NCBI RefSeq assembly: GCF_000166275.1
Contig: NZ_CM001023.1
Span: forward strand, 1,011,001 to 1,075,000
Direction of reading: 5' to 3'
Length of the DNA: 64,000 bases
Source of the DNA: Algoriphagus machipongonensis
GTDB taxonomy: Bacteria > Bacteroidota > Bacteroidia > Cytophagales > Cyclobacteriaceae
Both the position numbers and the translations under genes were made by a program. This document shows, piece by piece, positions 1 to 8,886 of the stretch; within the stretch, counting starts at the first letter, position 1, and the number at the start of each line of letters is the position of its first letter. The notes beneath the pieces were generated by a model. That model saw only the letters and a list, made by a program, of their open reading frames with translations. It was not told the origin of the DNA and made no database searches.

Positions 1-90
1 GAAGCGCATACGATCCTTTTGTAGCTCTTTATCTCTCAGTTCCAAAAGGAACTGGTTGGCGACAGAAGTATTTTGCGAAAGAATAAACAT
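1..90 (-). CDS. upp: Uracil phosphoribosyltransferase, N-terminal fragment (cut by window edge)
   Basis: The first 30 codons of a gene on the minus strand, starting from the ATG complementary to 88-90 and open to the window edge. The peptide begins MFILSQNTSVANQF and continues with LRDKELQKDRMRF, which matches the start of Bacteroidota UPRT proteins as I remember them. UPRT makes UMP from uracil and PRPP in pyrimidine salvage. The catalytic part lies outside the window, so the call rests on the N-terminal signature alone. Confidence 0.7.
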   Translation of the reverse strand, partial: MFILSQNTSVANQFLLELRDKELQKDRMRF

Positions 91-106
91 GGTACGAAGA
101 TAAAAT

Positions 107-135
107 AAAACCCGGCTCTTTTGAAGCCGGGTTTT
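107..135 (-). terminator. Rho-independent terminator of the first OmpA gene
   Basis: A perfect 11-bp stem (107-117 with 125-135) has a 7-nt loop and is flanked by A and T runs, so it could act both ways. It lies 19 bp after the ompA stop codon and ahead of upp, which is also on the minus strand. Confidence 0.85.
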
Positions 136-154
136 ATACTTATTGAAATTTATC

Positions 155-1447
155 TCACTTTACTTCAAAACTTACTCTTCTAGCCATCTGCCTAGCATCT
201 GCAGAAGATTTGTCTACACTAGTATCTTCTCCATAACCTTTAAAACTTAATCTCGAGGCATCAATTCCTGTAGCAATTAGAAGGTCATAAACCGCTTTGG
301 CTCTTTTTTCTGAAAGTTGGATATTATAATCTTCTGACCCTAGCTCATCTGCGTATCCTTTTATTTCAACTGATACTCCCGGGTTCTTTTTCAGGAAGTT
401 GGCAACATAATCAGCTGCGCTAGCGGAATAAGCCAGAGGCTTAGAGCTATCAAAAGCATAATAAACATTGACATAGCCCTCATTGATGGCTTCCTTGAAG
501 TAATCAACCTGCTGAACAGTTTCTTTTATTGGACAACCCTTTGATGATGCTGGACCAGGTACGAAAGGACATTCATCTAAATGATCTGGGGTCCCATCAC
601 CATCTGAATCAAGAGTTTGACCAGAAGTATTAACTCTTGCTCCCACAGGAGTATTTGCCTCTTTATCTAAGTAATCAGGAATTCCGTCTCCATCACTGTC
701 TTTCAACATATCTTTAATCCCATTGATTTGCATGGCAAGTTCATCTTTGGTTACATATTTATCTTCTTCAATAAACCAATCGGCATGCTCATCAGCTTTT
801 CCTAGATAAACATTTAAGCCTATTGTTCCAGACCACCATGTGCCTGTCGCGTGAACGTATGGAATCTCAGGAGCATCAGGCCTTCCAGGAGATATAAAGT
901 CATTACCGTCAAAGGTGTAGCGCTGTCTACCATTGACTATTAGTGAAGTGTTACCTGTCAATGATATTCTATCCGACAATTTATATAGTAAGGAAACTCC
1001 TGTATTAATGGAATAAACATAATCTGGGTCAAAGTCTCCAATAGGGCGTGTGTCTTGTTTCAAATATCCAAATCCAGGTCCAAAATAGCCTAATAGACCT
1101 AATTTATTGGAGAATGATTCAAAATTTAAAACCCTTGCCAGATTGACAACTCCCTCGAAACTTACGTTGATATAGTTGGAATTAAATTCAGGGCTTTTGT
1201 CTTTGACTTCTGAAAATGAGCCAAAACCAAATTTTCCTTTCACTCCATACTTACTATTTAGCATATAACGAAGGCCCAGTTCCCCATGACCTAAATTTAG
1301 CGTGGGACTGTAATAACCTTGCGTCAAAGGACCCATTGATTTGTTGAAGCCATATCCAGCTTCTAAGGACCATTTGTTGAAATCTGATTGGGCGTATGTG
1401 GTGATACCCAGGCTAAAGAAAGCTAAAGCCAGCAGAGTTTTTTTCAT
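155..1447 (-). CDS. OmpA-family outer-membrane protein with TSP3 repeats (copy 1)
   Basis: A 430-residue protein with a signal peptide (about residues 1-19, ending TYAQ). An N-terminal region likely forms an outer-membrane beta-barrel. Two thrombospondin type 3-like calcium motifs follow near residues 250-290 (DSDGDGIPDYLD and DSDGDGTPDHLDECP). A C-terminal OmpA peptidoglycan-binding domain spans about 320-430, with the typical LSEKRAKAVYDLL helix. It probably links outer membrane to cell wall. The gene is a tandem paralogue of the next one and has its own terminator at 107-135 and a -7-like box at 1474-1481. The fold is clear; a specific ligand or transport role is not. Confidence 0.9.
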   Translation of the reverse strand: MKKTLLALAFFSLGITTYAQSDFNKWSLEAGYGFNKSMGPLTQGYYSPTLNLGHGELGLRYMLNSKYGVKGKFGFGSFSEVKDKSPEFNSNYINVSFEGVVNLARVLNFESFSNKLGLLGYFGPGFGYLKQDTRPIGDFDPDYVYSINTGVSLLYKLSDRISLTGNTSLIVNGRQRYTFDGNDFISPGRPDAPEIPYVHATGTWWSGTIGLNVYLGKADEHADWFIEEDKYVTKDELAMQINGIKDMLKDSDGDGIPDYLDKEANTPVGARVNTSGQTLDSDGDGTPDHLDECPFVPGPASSKGCPIKETVQQVDYFKEAINEGYVNVYYAFDSSKPLAYSASAADYVANFLKKNPGVSVEIKGYADELGSEDYNIQLSEKRAKAVYDLLIATGIDASRLSFKGYGEDTSVDKSSADARQMARRVSFEVK

Positions 1448-1473
1448 GAAAATTTGAATTTTGGGTGTGGCCG

Positions 1474-1481
1474 CAAAAGTA
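1474..1481 (-). promoter_or_regulatory. Candidate -7 promoter box for OmpA copy 1
   Basis: The minus strand reads TACTTTTG, matching TAnnTTTG, 27 bp before the ATG. The nearest -33-like TTTG (1495-1498) is only 13 bp away, shorter than usual, so the -33 element is weak. Confidence 0.45.
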
Positions 1482-1522
1482 GAAAAAATCGTTCCAAATT
1501 TTCATGAATTGGGAGCAAAAAA

Positions 1523-1545
1523 AAAGCCCGGAATAACCGGGCTTT
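1523..1545 (-). terminator. Rho-independent terminator of the second OmpA gene
   Basis: A 9-bp perfect GC-rich stem (1523-1531 with 1537-1545) has a 5-nt loop. The following A run on the plus strand (1517-1525) gives a U-tract on the minus-strand transcript. It lies 22 bp after the stop of the OmpA copy at 1568. Confidence 0.85.
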
Positions 1546-1567
1546 AAATATTGATATTAAGTGGAGC

Positions 1568-2848
1568 TTATTTTACTTCGAAACTTGCTCTTCTTGCCAT
1601 TTGTCTTGCGTCAGCAGAAGACTTATCTACACTAGTATCTTCTCCGTAACCTTTGTAAGAAAGTCTTGATCCGTCTACACCTGAAGCGATCAATAGATCA
1701 TAAACAGCTTTCGCTCTTCTTTCAGAAAGTTTCATGTTATAATCTTCTGGACCTAATTCATCCGCATAACCTTTAACTTCTACATTTACACCTGGGTTCT
1801 TCTTCATGAAGTTAGCTACATAATTTGCAGCACTTGTAGAGTAACCTAGTGGCTTATCGCTATCAAATGCATAGTATACGTTGATGTAACCGTCATTGAT
1901 TGCTTTCTGTAAGAAGTCAACTTGTTCTACAACTTCCTCAACTGGACATCCATTAGTAGATGCTGGGCCAGGAAGGAATGGGCATTCGTCCATGTGATCA
2001 GGAGTACCGTCACCGTCGGAGTCCATAGTAGTACCTTGAGAGTTAACTCTTGCTCCAGCTGGAGTGTTTGGCTCTTTATCTAAGTAATCAGGTACACCGT
2101 CACCGTCAGAATCTTTCAACATATCTTTGATACCATTGATCTGAGAAGCTAACTCTTCTTTAGTAGCATACTTGTCAGCAGCAATATACCAGTCAGCGTG
2201 CTCTTCAGCAGAACCTAAGTAGAACTGAAGTCCTAAAGTACCAGTCCACCATACACTATTCGCTCCGTAATATCCGTTACCAAGATCTGGTCTAAGTGCA
2301 GTAGCACCATCCCAAGTTACAGTCTGACGACCGTTAATGATAGCAGAGATATCACCTACTAAAGCTATGCTCTTACCAAGTTTTAATTGTGGAGTGAAAC
2401 CAACGATGAAATTATAAACATCATCAGTAAAGTCACTATAAAGATTTTCTTCTGGATTAACGTTTCCAATACCTGCACCACCGTGAACTAAAAGTCCAAC
2501 TGATCTAGTGAAAGATTCAAAGTTTAAAACTCGTCCAGCATTCATTACACCCTGAAGGTTCAGTCTGTAATATTTTGTGTCGAATGTAGGAGATTCGCCA
2601 TCTACTTCACTCATGGAACCAAATCCATAATCGAGCTTCATACCGAACTTTTCGTTGAACATGTAACGTGCACCGAAATCAATATGACCAAAGTTAGCAG
2701 TTGGTGAAAGGTAACCAGGAGTTAAAGGGGCCATTGGTTTGTTGACACCTCCGTTGATTTCCAAAGAGAATTTATCAAATTCCTTCTGGGCATTTGCGCT
2801 GATTGCCAAGGCACCAGCCATTAGTGTTGAGAGTATTAGTTTTTTCAT
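1568..2848 (-). CDS. OmpA-family outer-membrane protein with TSP3 repeats (copy 2)
   Basis: A 426-residue protein built like its neighbour: signal peptide ending SANAQ, a beta-barrel-like N-terminal half, two acidic TSP3 motifs (DSDGDGVPDYLD and DSDGDGTPDHMDECP) and a C-terminal OmpA domain. The C-terminal domains of the two copies are nearly the same and end in the same residues (ARQMARR.SFEVK), while the barrel halves have diverged. This points to tandem duplication. Its promoter is stronger than that of copy 1, with both -7 and -33 boxes, so it may be the more highly expressed copy (inference). Confidence 0.9.
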   Translation of the reverse strand: MKKLILSTLMAGALAISANAQKEFDKFSLEINGGVNKPMAPLTPGYLSPTANFGHIDFGARYMFNEKFGMKLDYGFGSMSEVDGESPTFDTKYYRLNLQGVMNAGRVLNFESFTRSVGLLVHGGAGIGNVNPEENLYSDFTDDVYNFIVGFTPQLKLGKSIALVGDISAIINGRQTVTWDGATALRPDLGNGYYGANSVWWTGTLGLQFYLGSAEEHADWYIAADKYATKEELASQINGIKDMLKDSDGDGVPDYLDKEPNTPAGARVNSQGTTMDSDGDGTPDHMDECPFLPGPASTNGCPVEEVVEQVDFLQKAINDGYINVYYAFDSDKPLGYSTSAANYVANFMKKNPGVNVEVKGYADELGPEDYNMKLSERRAKAVYDLLIASGVDGSRLSYKGYGEDTSVDKSSADARQMARRASFEVK

Positions 2849-2895
2849 AACAAAAAATTTTTGTTCAAATTTTAAGTGTTTGATTGATGTGATTA

Positions 2896-2925
2896 CAAAT
2901 TTAGAAACTTTTAACTTACTGCAAA
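2896..2925 (-). promoter_or_regulatory. Bacteroidota-type promoter of OmpA copy 2
   Basis: On the minus strand TTTG (2922-2925) is followed after 18 bp by TAAATTTG (2896-2903), matching the TTTG/TAnnTTTG consensus. The ATG is about 48 bp downstream, leaving an AT-rich leader. Confidence 0.75.
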
Positions 2926-3020
2926 TCTAGCTGAATTATTTAATTCGCAATTCGGTAAAAGAAATATTTCCTAACAATTTTAGTGTTTATTACAAGATTT
3001 ACTACACAATTAATGCCAAA

Positions 3021-3929
3021 ATGAAAATATTAAATGATTTGCTAGCATTAACTGGAGTCTCCGGTGATGAAGCAAATACAGCTAAATTTATTAACGATTA
3101 TGTTGAAAAACGAAAGAATAGTTGGAAAGTTTTACCAAAAATTTATTCCGGGGAAAAATTTCATGACTGTATCCTACTAAAATTTGGAAATCCTGACATT
3201 GCAGTATTTGCCCATATAGACACAATTGGCTTTATGTCAAGGTATTATAATCAGTTGATCCCCGTGGGTGGTCCTGAGGTTATTCCAGGGACTAAAATTA
3301 TCGGAGAAGATAGTCTAGGAGAAATAAGATGTCAGGTCCAAGGGGATGAAGAGGGTATTTATCATGATTTTCCTCGAGGAGTAGATACTGGGACCTATTT
3401 TTCCTTTGAGCAGAACGTTAGAATAGATGAAGATTTTATCCAAGCAGCCTACCTGGATAATAGAATTGGAGTATATAATGCCTTAAAGCAATGTGAAACA
3501 ATTGAAAATGGTTGGATAGTTTTTTCCACCTATGAGGAGCATGGAGGAGGGAGCATGCCTTTCCTTTTGAGATTTATCCAAGAAACAGCACCCATAACCA
3601 AGGCTTTGGTTTCTGATATTACTTGGATTACAGATGGGGTGAAGCACCATGAAGGGGTTGTAATTTCAATTAGAGATAGATTGATTCCTAGAAGGAGCTT
3701 TTTAAATAGAGTTTTAGATTTGGCTAAGGAGAGTGAAATTCCTTTTCAATTAGAAGTAGAAGAGTCAGGGGGGAGTGATGGACGTGAAATCCAATTTTCA
3801 CCCTATGCAATTGATTGGTGTTTTATAGGTGCTGCAGAAGGTAACGTTCACTCTCCAGATGAAAAAGTGTCATTATCGGACATTGATTCGATGATAAGTT
3901 TATATAATTACCTACTCGCAAATCTTTAA
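3021..3929 (+). CDS. M42-type aminopeptidase-like metalloprotein (short form)
   Basis: A 302-residue cytosolic protein of the M42/M20-like di-metal peptidase clan. Visible ligand motifs are AHID (His65, Asp67), LDNR (Asp146), YEEHG (Glu172/173), a late Asp199 and His287 in VHSPDE, so the metal site looks complete. It is shorter than the 340-360 residues usual for M42 and is clearly different from the second M42 protein at 62780. It opens a same-strand run with hpt 10 bp downstream. Substrate unknown; probably a peptide or peptide-like amide. Confidence 0.8.
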   Translation: MKILNDLLALTGVSGDEANTAKFINDYVEKRKNSWKVLPKIYSGEKFHDCILLKFGNPDIAVFAHIDTIGFMSRYYNQLIPVGGPEVIPGTKIIGEDSLGEIRCQVQGDEEGIYHDFPRGVDTGTYFSFEQNVRIDEDFIQAAYLDNRIGVYNALKQCETIENGWIVFSTYEEHGGGSMPFLLRFIQETAPITKALVSDITWITDGVKHHEGVVISIRDRLIPRRSFLNRVLDLAKESEIPFQLEVEESGGSDGREIQFSPYAIDWCFIGAAEGNVHSPDEKVSLSDIDSMISLYNYLLANL

Positions 3930-3939
3930 AATTCGGAAA

Positions 3940-4476
3940 ATGTCTGTTCAGTTAAAGGATAAAAATTTCAAACCCTTTATCAATCGAAAACAAATTCAGG
4001 AGAGAATTTCTCAAATTGGGGCTGAAATATCTCAGAAGTATAAAGGTGAAGACCTTCTATTAATAGGTGTATTAAATGGTTCATTTATTTTTATGGCAGA
4101 TCTTTGCCGTGCAATTGACCTCCCTTTAGAATGCTCATTTGTTAAGATTAGCTCTTATCAAGGGACAGAAAGCACTGGAAAAGTAAAAACTTTGATTGGG
4201 TTGGGAGAAAATTTAACAGGTAAAAATATTCTAATTGTGGAAGATATAGTTGATACCGGAATCAGCATGAATCACATGCTAGAGCAGATTTCTGACTATA
4301 ATCCAGCAAATATTTCTATCGTTACCCTTCTCTATAAACCTGAGGCTTTTCAGTTTAATTATGCAATTGATTATGTGTGTTTTGAAATTCCCAATAAATT
4401 TGTCGTCGGCTACGGCCTTGATTATGATAGTTTGGGTAGAAATCTGCCGGAGATCTATCAGCATGATACTCCTTAA
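3940..4476 (+). CDS. hpt: Hypoxanthine phosphoribosyltransferase
   Basis: A 178-residue purine salvage enzyme making IMP or GMP from hypoxanthine or guanine and PRPP. The PRPP-binding loop is EDIVDTGIS (residues 101-109), and VGYGLDYDSLGRNLPEIY near the C-terminus is typical of bacterial HPRT. Length is normal. It lies just before adk, so two purine-nucleotide enzymes are probably co-transcribed. Confidence 0.93.
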   Translation: MSVQLKDKNFKPFINRKQIQERISQIGAEISQKYKGEDLLLIGVLNGSFIFMADLCRAIDLPLECSFVKISSYQGTESTGKVKTLIGLGENLTGKNILIVEDIVDTGISMNHMLEQISDYNPANISIVTLLYKPEAFQFNYAIDYVCFEIPNKFVVGYGLDYDSLGRNLPEIYQHDTP

Positions 4477-4491
4477 TTAATGAAATCAGGA

Positions 4492-5064
4492 ATGTATAAC
4501 ATCGTATTATTTGGCCCTCCGGGTGCGGGCAAAGGCACCCAAAGTGAAAAATTAATTCAGAAATATGGATTGACCCATTTATCAACAGGGGATTTGTTCA
4601 GGAAACATTTGGGAGAAGGCACTGAGTTGGGGCTGCTTGCAAAGAAATACATGAACGAAGGTCATCTTGTGCCAGATGAAGTGGTGATTAAGATGGTGGA
4701 GGAGAAAATCAGCGAAACGAAAGATTCTAAAGGGTTCATTTTTGATGGGTTTCCTAGGACCACCGCTCAAGCTGAGGCTTTGGATAAGATGTTGTCGCAC
4801 CATGATCTGGTTATTTCTGGTATGATCGCCTTGGATGTCCCACAGGATGTTTTGAGAGAACGTATCAAGGAAAGAGGAAAGACTTCGAATAGAGCCGATG
4901 ATCAGGACGATGAGAAAATTAATACTCGAATTCAGGTTTATATGAATGAGACTTTACCAGTGGCTGGATACTATGAGCAGCAAGGTAAGTTTCAAAAAAT
5001 CAATGGAGTAGGTGAGATCGATGAGATTTTTAATCAGATCACTTCGGTAATTGATAGCTACTGA
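4492..5064 (+). CDS. adk: Adenylate kinase
   Basis: Converts ATP + AMP to 2 ADP. The P-loop GPPGAGKGT is at residues 8-16, followed by LSTGDLFR (AMP site) and DGFPRT. The LID is short (RGKTSNRADDQDDEK) and has no Cys4 zinc site, giving a 190-residue protein. I chose the ATG at 4492 because family members start one or two residues before NIVLFGPPG; an in-frame ATG at 4480 would add four residues. The gene follows hpt and is followed by a hairpin terminator at 5101-5127. Confidence 0.95.
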   Translation: MYNIVLFGPPGAGKGTQSEKLIQKYGLTHLSTGDLFRKHLGEGTELGLLAKKYMNEGHLVPDEVVIKMVEEKISETKDSKGFIFDGFPRTTAQAEALDKMLSHHDLVISGMIALDVPQDVLRERIKERGKTSNRADDQDDEKINTRIQVYMNETLPVAGYYEQQGKFQKINGVGEIDEIFNQITSVIDSY

Positions 5065-5079
5065 TTGCCTATAATTTCC

Positions 5080-5087
5080 TAATTTTG
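5080..5087 (+). promoter_or_regulatory. Candidate -7 box upstream of obg
   Basis: TAATTTTG matches TAnnTTTG, but no well-spaced -33 box is visible. If used, its transcript would begin just before the hairpin at 5101-5121, so the hairpin would be in the obg leader. Confidence 0.35.
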
Positions 5088-5100
5088 CAATTCACAATTT

Positions 5101-5127
5101 GGCTAGGCTTCCAGCTTAGCCTTTTTT
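5101..5127 (+). terminator. Hairpin with T-tract between adk and obg
   Basis: A 9-bp stem with one G-T wobble (5101-5109 with 5113-5121), a 3-nt loop, then six T. It probably ends the hpt-adk message. The obg start codon is only 11 nt beyond the T-run. Confidence 0.7.
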
Positions 5128-5137
5128 CTTTCTAGAA

Positions 5138-6133
5138 ATGGCTGATTCTAATTTCATTGATTACGTAAAATTTTGTTCACGATCCGGAGCAGGAGGTGCA
5201 GGTTCTTTGCATTTCCGCAGGGAAAAGCATGTTCCTAAAGGAGGCCCAGATGGAGGTGACGGTGGACGCGGTGGTCATATTATATTAAGAGGAAATGCAC
5301 AGCACTGGACACTTCTTCATTTAAAATATAAAAAACATGTCATTGCTGAATCAGGAAAAGGTGGAGAAGGTGGTCGAAGGAAAGGAGCAGATGGGAAGGA
5401 TATTATTTTAGATGTTCCTTTGGGTACAGTGGCCAAAGATGCAGAAACCGGTGAAAAGAGATGTGAAATCACAGAAGACGGTCAAGAAGTTATCCTGACC
5501 AAAGGAGGTAGAGGAGGTCTTGGAAATGATCATTTCAAAACTTCCACCAATCAAGCCCCACATTACTCCCAACCCGGAGAAGAAGGGATTGAGGAATGGA
5601 TTATTCTTGAATTAAAATTACTTGCCGACGTAGGATTAGTAGGTTTTCCAAATGCAGGAAAGAGTACTTTGCTTTCTTCTATTTCAGCAGCCAAGCCTGA
5701 GATAGGAGATTACCCTTTTACTACGCTCGTTCCAAATTTGGGTGTGGTTGGTTATCGAGATGATAAATCATTCGTGATGGCGGATATCCCAGGAATCATT
5801 GAAGGAGCATCGGAAGGGAAAGGACTTGGGATTAGATTTTTGAGGCATATAGAAAGGAATTCTATCCTATTATTTATGGTGCCTGTAGATGCTCCAAGTA
5901 TCCAGGAGCAATACCAGATATTGTTAGGTGAATTGGAAAAGTATAATCCTGAACTTTTGGATAAGCAAAGAATACTGGCTGTCTCAAAATCAGATATGCT
6001 GGACGAGGAGCTCATGGGTGAAATGAAGTCAGATTTACCGGAAGGCGTCCCTTACGTTTTCATTTCTTCTGTCAGTCAATTTAACCTAGATAAGTTGAAA
6101 GATCTGATTTGGCAGGCAATTCACCAGTCTTAA
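5138..6133 (+). CDS. obg: GTPase Obg/CgtA
   Basis: A 331-residue ribosome-associated GTPase involved in 50S assembly and stress control. The glycine-rich Obg fold covers about residues 1-158. The G domain has G1 GFPNAGKST (169-177), G3 DIPG (216-219) and a G4-like SKSD near residue 289. The protein ends with the G domain and lacks the C-terminal OCT domain of some Gram-positive homologues; that is normal for many Gram-negative Obg proteins. Confidence 0.95.
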   Translation: MADSNFIDYVKFCSRSGAGGAGSLHFRREKHVPKGGPDGGDGGRGGHIILRGNAQHWTLLHLKYKKHVIAESGKGGEGGRRKGADGKDIILDVPLGTVAKDAETGEKRCEITEDGQEVILTKGGRGGLGNDHFKTSTNQAPHYSQPGEEGIEEWIILELKLLADVGLVGFPNAGKSTLLSSISAAKPEIGDYPFTTLVPNLGVVGYRDDKSFVMADIPGIIEGASEGKGLGIRFLRHIERNSILLFMVPVDAPSIQEQYQILLGELEKYNPELLDKQRILAVSKSDMLDEELMGEMKSDLPEGVPYVFISSVSQFNLDKLKDLIWQAIHQS

Positions 6134-6208
6134 AGTGTCAGATTGTCAGTTTAGAAAGGATGGCAACAATATTGTTAAAATGCTGGAGCCAACTATTGCA
6201 AAATATTT

Positions 6209-6781
6209 ATGAAAAATAAAGAACAAGTGGATAAGGAACTAGATCAAGCAGAGGAGCAGCTAGTAAAAGAAACACAAGAAGCACAGGAAAACGAAGAAGC
6301 GAAAGCTGAATCGAATGAAGAAAATGTTTCGGCAGTAGATAAACTTGAAGCTGAAAATGCTGAGTTGAAGAATAAGTATTTGAGGTTGTATTCTGATTTT
6401 GAAAACTTCAGAAAAAGAACTTCAAAAGAGAGGTTGGATTTAATCACCAACGCTTCTGAGGAAGTTTTAAGAGAACTTATTCCTGTGGTAGATGATTTTG
6501 AGCGTGCTTTTAAAGTGAATGAAACGGAAGAAGATGCTTCTAAGATCAGAGAAGGTAACCAATTGATCTTTCATAAATTGCTTAAAATCCTTGAGAATAA
6601 AGGACTTAAAGTGATGGATGATTTAGTAGGAAAGCCTTTTGATGCAGATACTCAAGAGGCAATTTCTCAAATTCCTGCTCCAAATGAGGAAATGAAGGGA
6701 AAGGTAATCGATGTAGTAGAAAAAGGTTATACACTAGGAGACAAAGTAGTACGCTTTGCGAAAGTGGTAACGGGAGCTTAA
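6209..6781 (+). CDS. grpE: Nucleotide exchange factor GrpE
   Basis: A 190-residue DnaK co-chaperone. The first 100 residues are highly charged and coiled-coil-like (repeated EAEN/EENEEAKAESNEEN). The beta-wing domain has the typical EAISQIPAPNEEMKGKVIDVVEKGYTLG stretch, read here as two blocks around residues 150-180. It lies 7 bp before dnaJ, forming a grpE-dnaJ operon. dnaK is not in the window. No CIRCE operator is seen upstream; the 75-bp leader holds only a 12-bp palindrome (6165-6176). Confidence 0.95.
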   Translation: MKNKEQVDKELDQAEEQLVKETQEAQENEEAKAESNEENVSAVDKLEAENAELKNKYLRLYSDFENFRKRTSKERLDLITNASEEVLRELIPVVDDFERAFKVNETEEDASKIREGNQLIFHKLLKILENKGLKVMDDLVGKPFDADTQEAISQIPAPNEEMKGKVIDVVEKGYTLGDKVVRFAKVVTGA

Positions 6782-6788
6782 TTAAATT

Positions 6789-7901
6789 ATGGCAAAAAGA
6801 GATTATTACGAAGTATTAGGTGTGTCTAAGTCGGCCTCTCCGGAGGAGATCAAAAAAGCATACCGTAAACTGGCAATAAAGTATCACCCAGATAAAAATC
6901 CTGACAATCCTGAGGCAGAGGATAAATTCAAGGAAGCTGCGGAAGCCTACGAAGTCCTAAGTAACCAGGAAAAGCGTCAGCGCTATGATCAATTTGGTCA
7001 TCAGGGCGTTTCTGGAAACGGTGGCTACGGAGGTGGAGGTATGAATATGGATGATATCTTCTCTCAATTTGGTGATATTTTCGGTGGAGGAGGATTTGGT
7101 TCTTTCTTCAGTGGAGGAGCTGGTGGCGGAGGTCGCCGAACCAAAAAAGGAACAAACCTTCGCGTCAAGCTTAAACTCAACCTTGCAGAAATTGCAAATG
7201 GAGTTGAGAAAAAAATAAAGGTTAAAAGACATGTCGTTGCTCAAGGGGTGACATTTAAATCATGTTCTACTTGTCAAGGAAGCGGTCAGATCAAAAAGGT
7301 AGTCAATACGATGCTTGGTCAGATGGTTTCAGCAAGTACCTGTGGAGTTTGTGGTGGTAGTGGTCAAATAGTTGACAAAAAGCCAGCAGATGCAGATTCC
7401 AGAGGTTTGATCGTAAAAGAGGAGGTGATCTCTATCAACATTCCTGGAGGAGTAGCTGAAGGCATGCAGTTGAGTATGTCCGGAAAAGGAAATGAAATTC
7501 CAGGAGGAATAGCCGGAGACCTTTTGATCGTCATCGAGGAGGTAGAAGATCAAATTTTACAAAGAGATGGCAATAATGTCATTTATGATCTTTACGTTTC
7601 ATTCATCGATGCAGCTTTGGGTGCTTCTGTAGAAGTTCCTACGATCGAGGGAAAAGTAAAAATTAAAATTGATGCTGGAACCCAAAGTGGTAAAATGCTT
7701 CGATTGAAAGGAAAAGGGATCAAAGATATCAATGGCTACAGCCGCGGTGATCAACTGATCATGGTGAACGTGTGGACACCAACACATTTGAGTAAGGAAG
7801 AAAAACAATCTTTGGAAAGTCTGAAAGATTCAGAAAATTTCAGGCCTGACCCAGGGAAATCGGATAAAACCTTTTTCGATAAGATGAAGGAGTTCTTTTA
7901 A
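6789..7901 (+). CDS. dnaJ: Chaperone DnaJ with a two-motif zinc region
   Basis: A 370-residue Hsp40. The J domain has the HPD triad at residues 33-35, and a Gly/Phe-rich linker runs from about 73 to 115. The cysteine-rich region has only two CxxCxGxG motifs (159-166 and 185-192) where E. coli DnaJ has four, so one zinc site at most can form. The C-terminal substrate-binding domains are complete. I believe the reduced zinc region is shared by other Bacteroidota DnaJ proteins rather than being a mutation. Co-transcribed with grpE and closed by a terminator at 7912-7937. Confidence 0.94.
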   Translation: MAKRDYYEVLGVSKSASPEEIKKAYRKLAIKYHPDKNPDNPEAEDKFKEAAEAYEVLSNQEKRQRYDQFGHQGVSGNGGYGGGGMNMDDIFSQFGDIFGGGGFGSFFSGGAGGGGRRTKKGTNLRVKLKLNLAEIANGVEKKIKVKRHVVAQGVTFKSCSTCQGSGQIKKVVNTMLGQMVSASTCGVCGGSGQIVDKKPADADSRGLIVKEEVISINIPGGVAEGMQLSMSGKGNEIPGGIAGDLLIVIEEVEDQILQRDGNNVIYDLYVSFIDAALGASVEVPTIEGKVKIKIDAGTQSGKMLRLKGKGIKDINGYSRGDQLIMVNVWTPTHLSKEEKQSLESLKDSENFRPDPGKSDKTFFDKMKEFF

Positions 7902-7911
7902 AAAATCAATT

Positions 7912-7937
7912 AGCCAGAATCATTTCTGGCTTTTTTT
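7912..7937 (+). terminator. Rho-independent terminator of grpE-dnaJ
   Basis: An 8-bp stem (7912-7919 with 7924-7931), a 4-nt loop and a run of seven T, 10 bp after the dnaJ stop. Confidence 0.88.
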
Positions 7938-7981
7938 ATATTTTTAAAAACCTTTTGAAAGCCTCCCCGTAACTTATCCGT

Positions 7982-8869
7982 ATGCTTAAAAAATTGTGTC
8001 TACTGTTTCTCGGAGTTTTTGGATGGGTAGGTGTGAACAAGGCACAGCTTGTAAAAGAGTTTAAAGTCACTGATACAAAGGGGTTTGAGATGGTAAATCT
8101 CGGATTCTCTACTTATAAAAGCACCACTCATCTTAAAAGGATCAAGTCCATGGAGCCTCTCTATATCCATGGTCACCTCCAGAAAACGAATATTCTTCCG
8201 GTTTTTTCTCAAGAAATTAAAAATAATCTTCTTGAGGCTTCTTTGGTGCACAAAAACGTAGAAGCAGATAACCTAGGTAAAAGCATTACTTCCAAGTTAT
8301 TTTCGGGTAGCAAAGATGATTTTGATCATACCTGGGATCTTGGCTTAGCTTCCAATTTTCTGTACAACTTGGATTTTACCCTAGGGATGGGGAAAGCCGA
8401 GTTTGATTTGGCACAACTCCCCATCAGTAAGATGAAAGTGAAAAGTGCCAGCGCAGACGTGTTAATTCATTATGGCACAAGAGACCCCAATCAAGTCCAA
8501 ATGGACACCCTTTTGGTAACTCTGAATATGGGATCAGTAAAACTAAATGATATCAATTTTTCGAATGCTAGAAAAATGATCTTTGAGGTTAACTATGGTT
8601 CATTGGATCTTAATTTTTCCGAAGCCATGCCTTCCAAGTGCCAAGTAATTGCTGCCGTGGGAGCTGGAACACTCAATTTACTCTTGCCGGATGAATCCAA
8701 CCCCGTAAAGATTAGAGTGAAAACTACTGCCATGTGTCGAACCACTCTTCCCAAATATTTGAAATCTATCGATGAGCATACTTATATTACCAAAGGCTAT
8801 AAAGAATCTGATCCACGATTGCTCGAATTGATCGTTGACGTGGGTGTAGGATCTTTAACGATTGAATAG
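7982..8869 (+). CDS. Secreted protein with repeated beta-strand, LiaF/toast-rack-like architecture
   Basis: A 295-residue protein of unknown function. A signal peptide occupies about residues 1-21 (ending NKAQ). From about residue 125 onward the pattern LGMGKAEFDL, LNMGSVKLNDI, VNYGSLDLNF, VGAGTLNLLL and VGVGSLTIE recurs at roughly 30-45 residue spacing. This is the stacked-strand pattern of DUF4097/toast-rack and LiaF C-terminal domains. It lies 17 bp before an ABC exporter operon and may be co-transcribed, suggesting a cell-envelope stress role, which is inference. No catalytic motif is visible. Confidence 0.6.
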   Translation: MLKKLCLLFLGVFGWVGVNKAQLVKEFKVTDTKGFEMVNLGFSTYKSTTHLKRIKSMEPLYIHGHLQKTNILPVFSQEIKNNLLEASLVHKNVEADNLGKSITSKLFSGSKDDFDHTWDLGLASNFLYNLDFTLGMGKAEFDLAQLPISKMKVKSASADVLIHYGTRDPNQVQMDTLLVTLNMGSVKLNDINFSNARKMIFEVNYGSLDLNFSEAMPSKCQVIAAVGAGTLNLLLPDESNPVKIRVKTTAMCRTTLPKYLKSIDEHTYITKGYKESDPRLLELIVDVGVGSLTIE

Positions 8870-8886
8870 AATAGTTTTTTGCCTTT

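Noticed and set aside
6165..6176. AACAATATTGTT palindrome upstream of grpE as a heat-shock operator
   Set aside because: It does not match CIRCE (TTAGCACTC-N9-GAGTGCTAA) and a 12-bp AT-rich palindrome is likely by chance.
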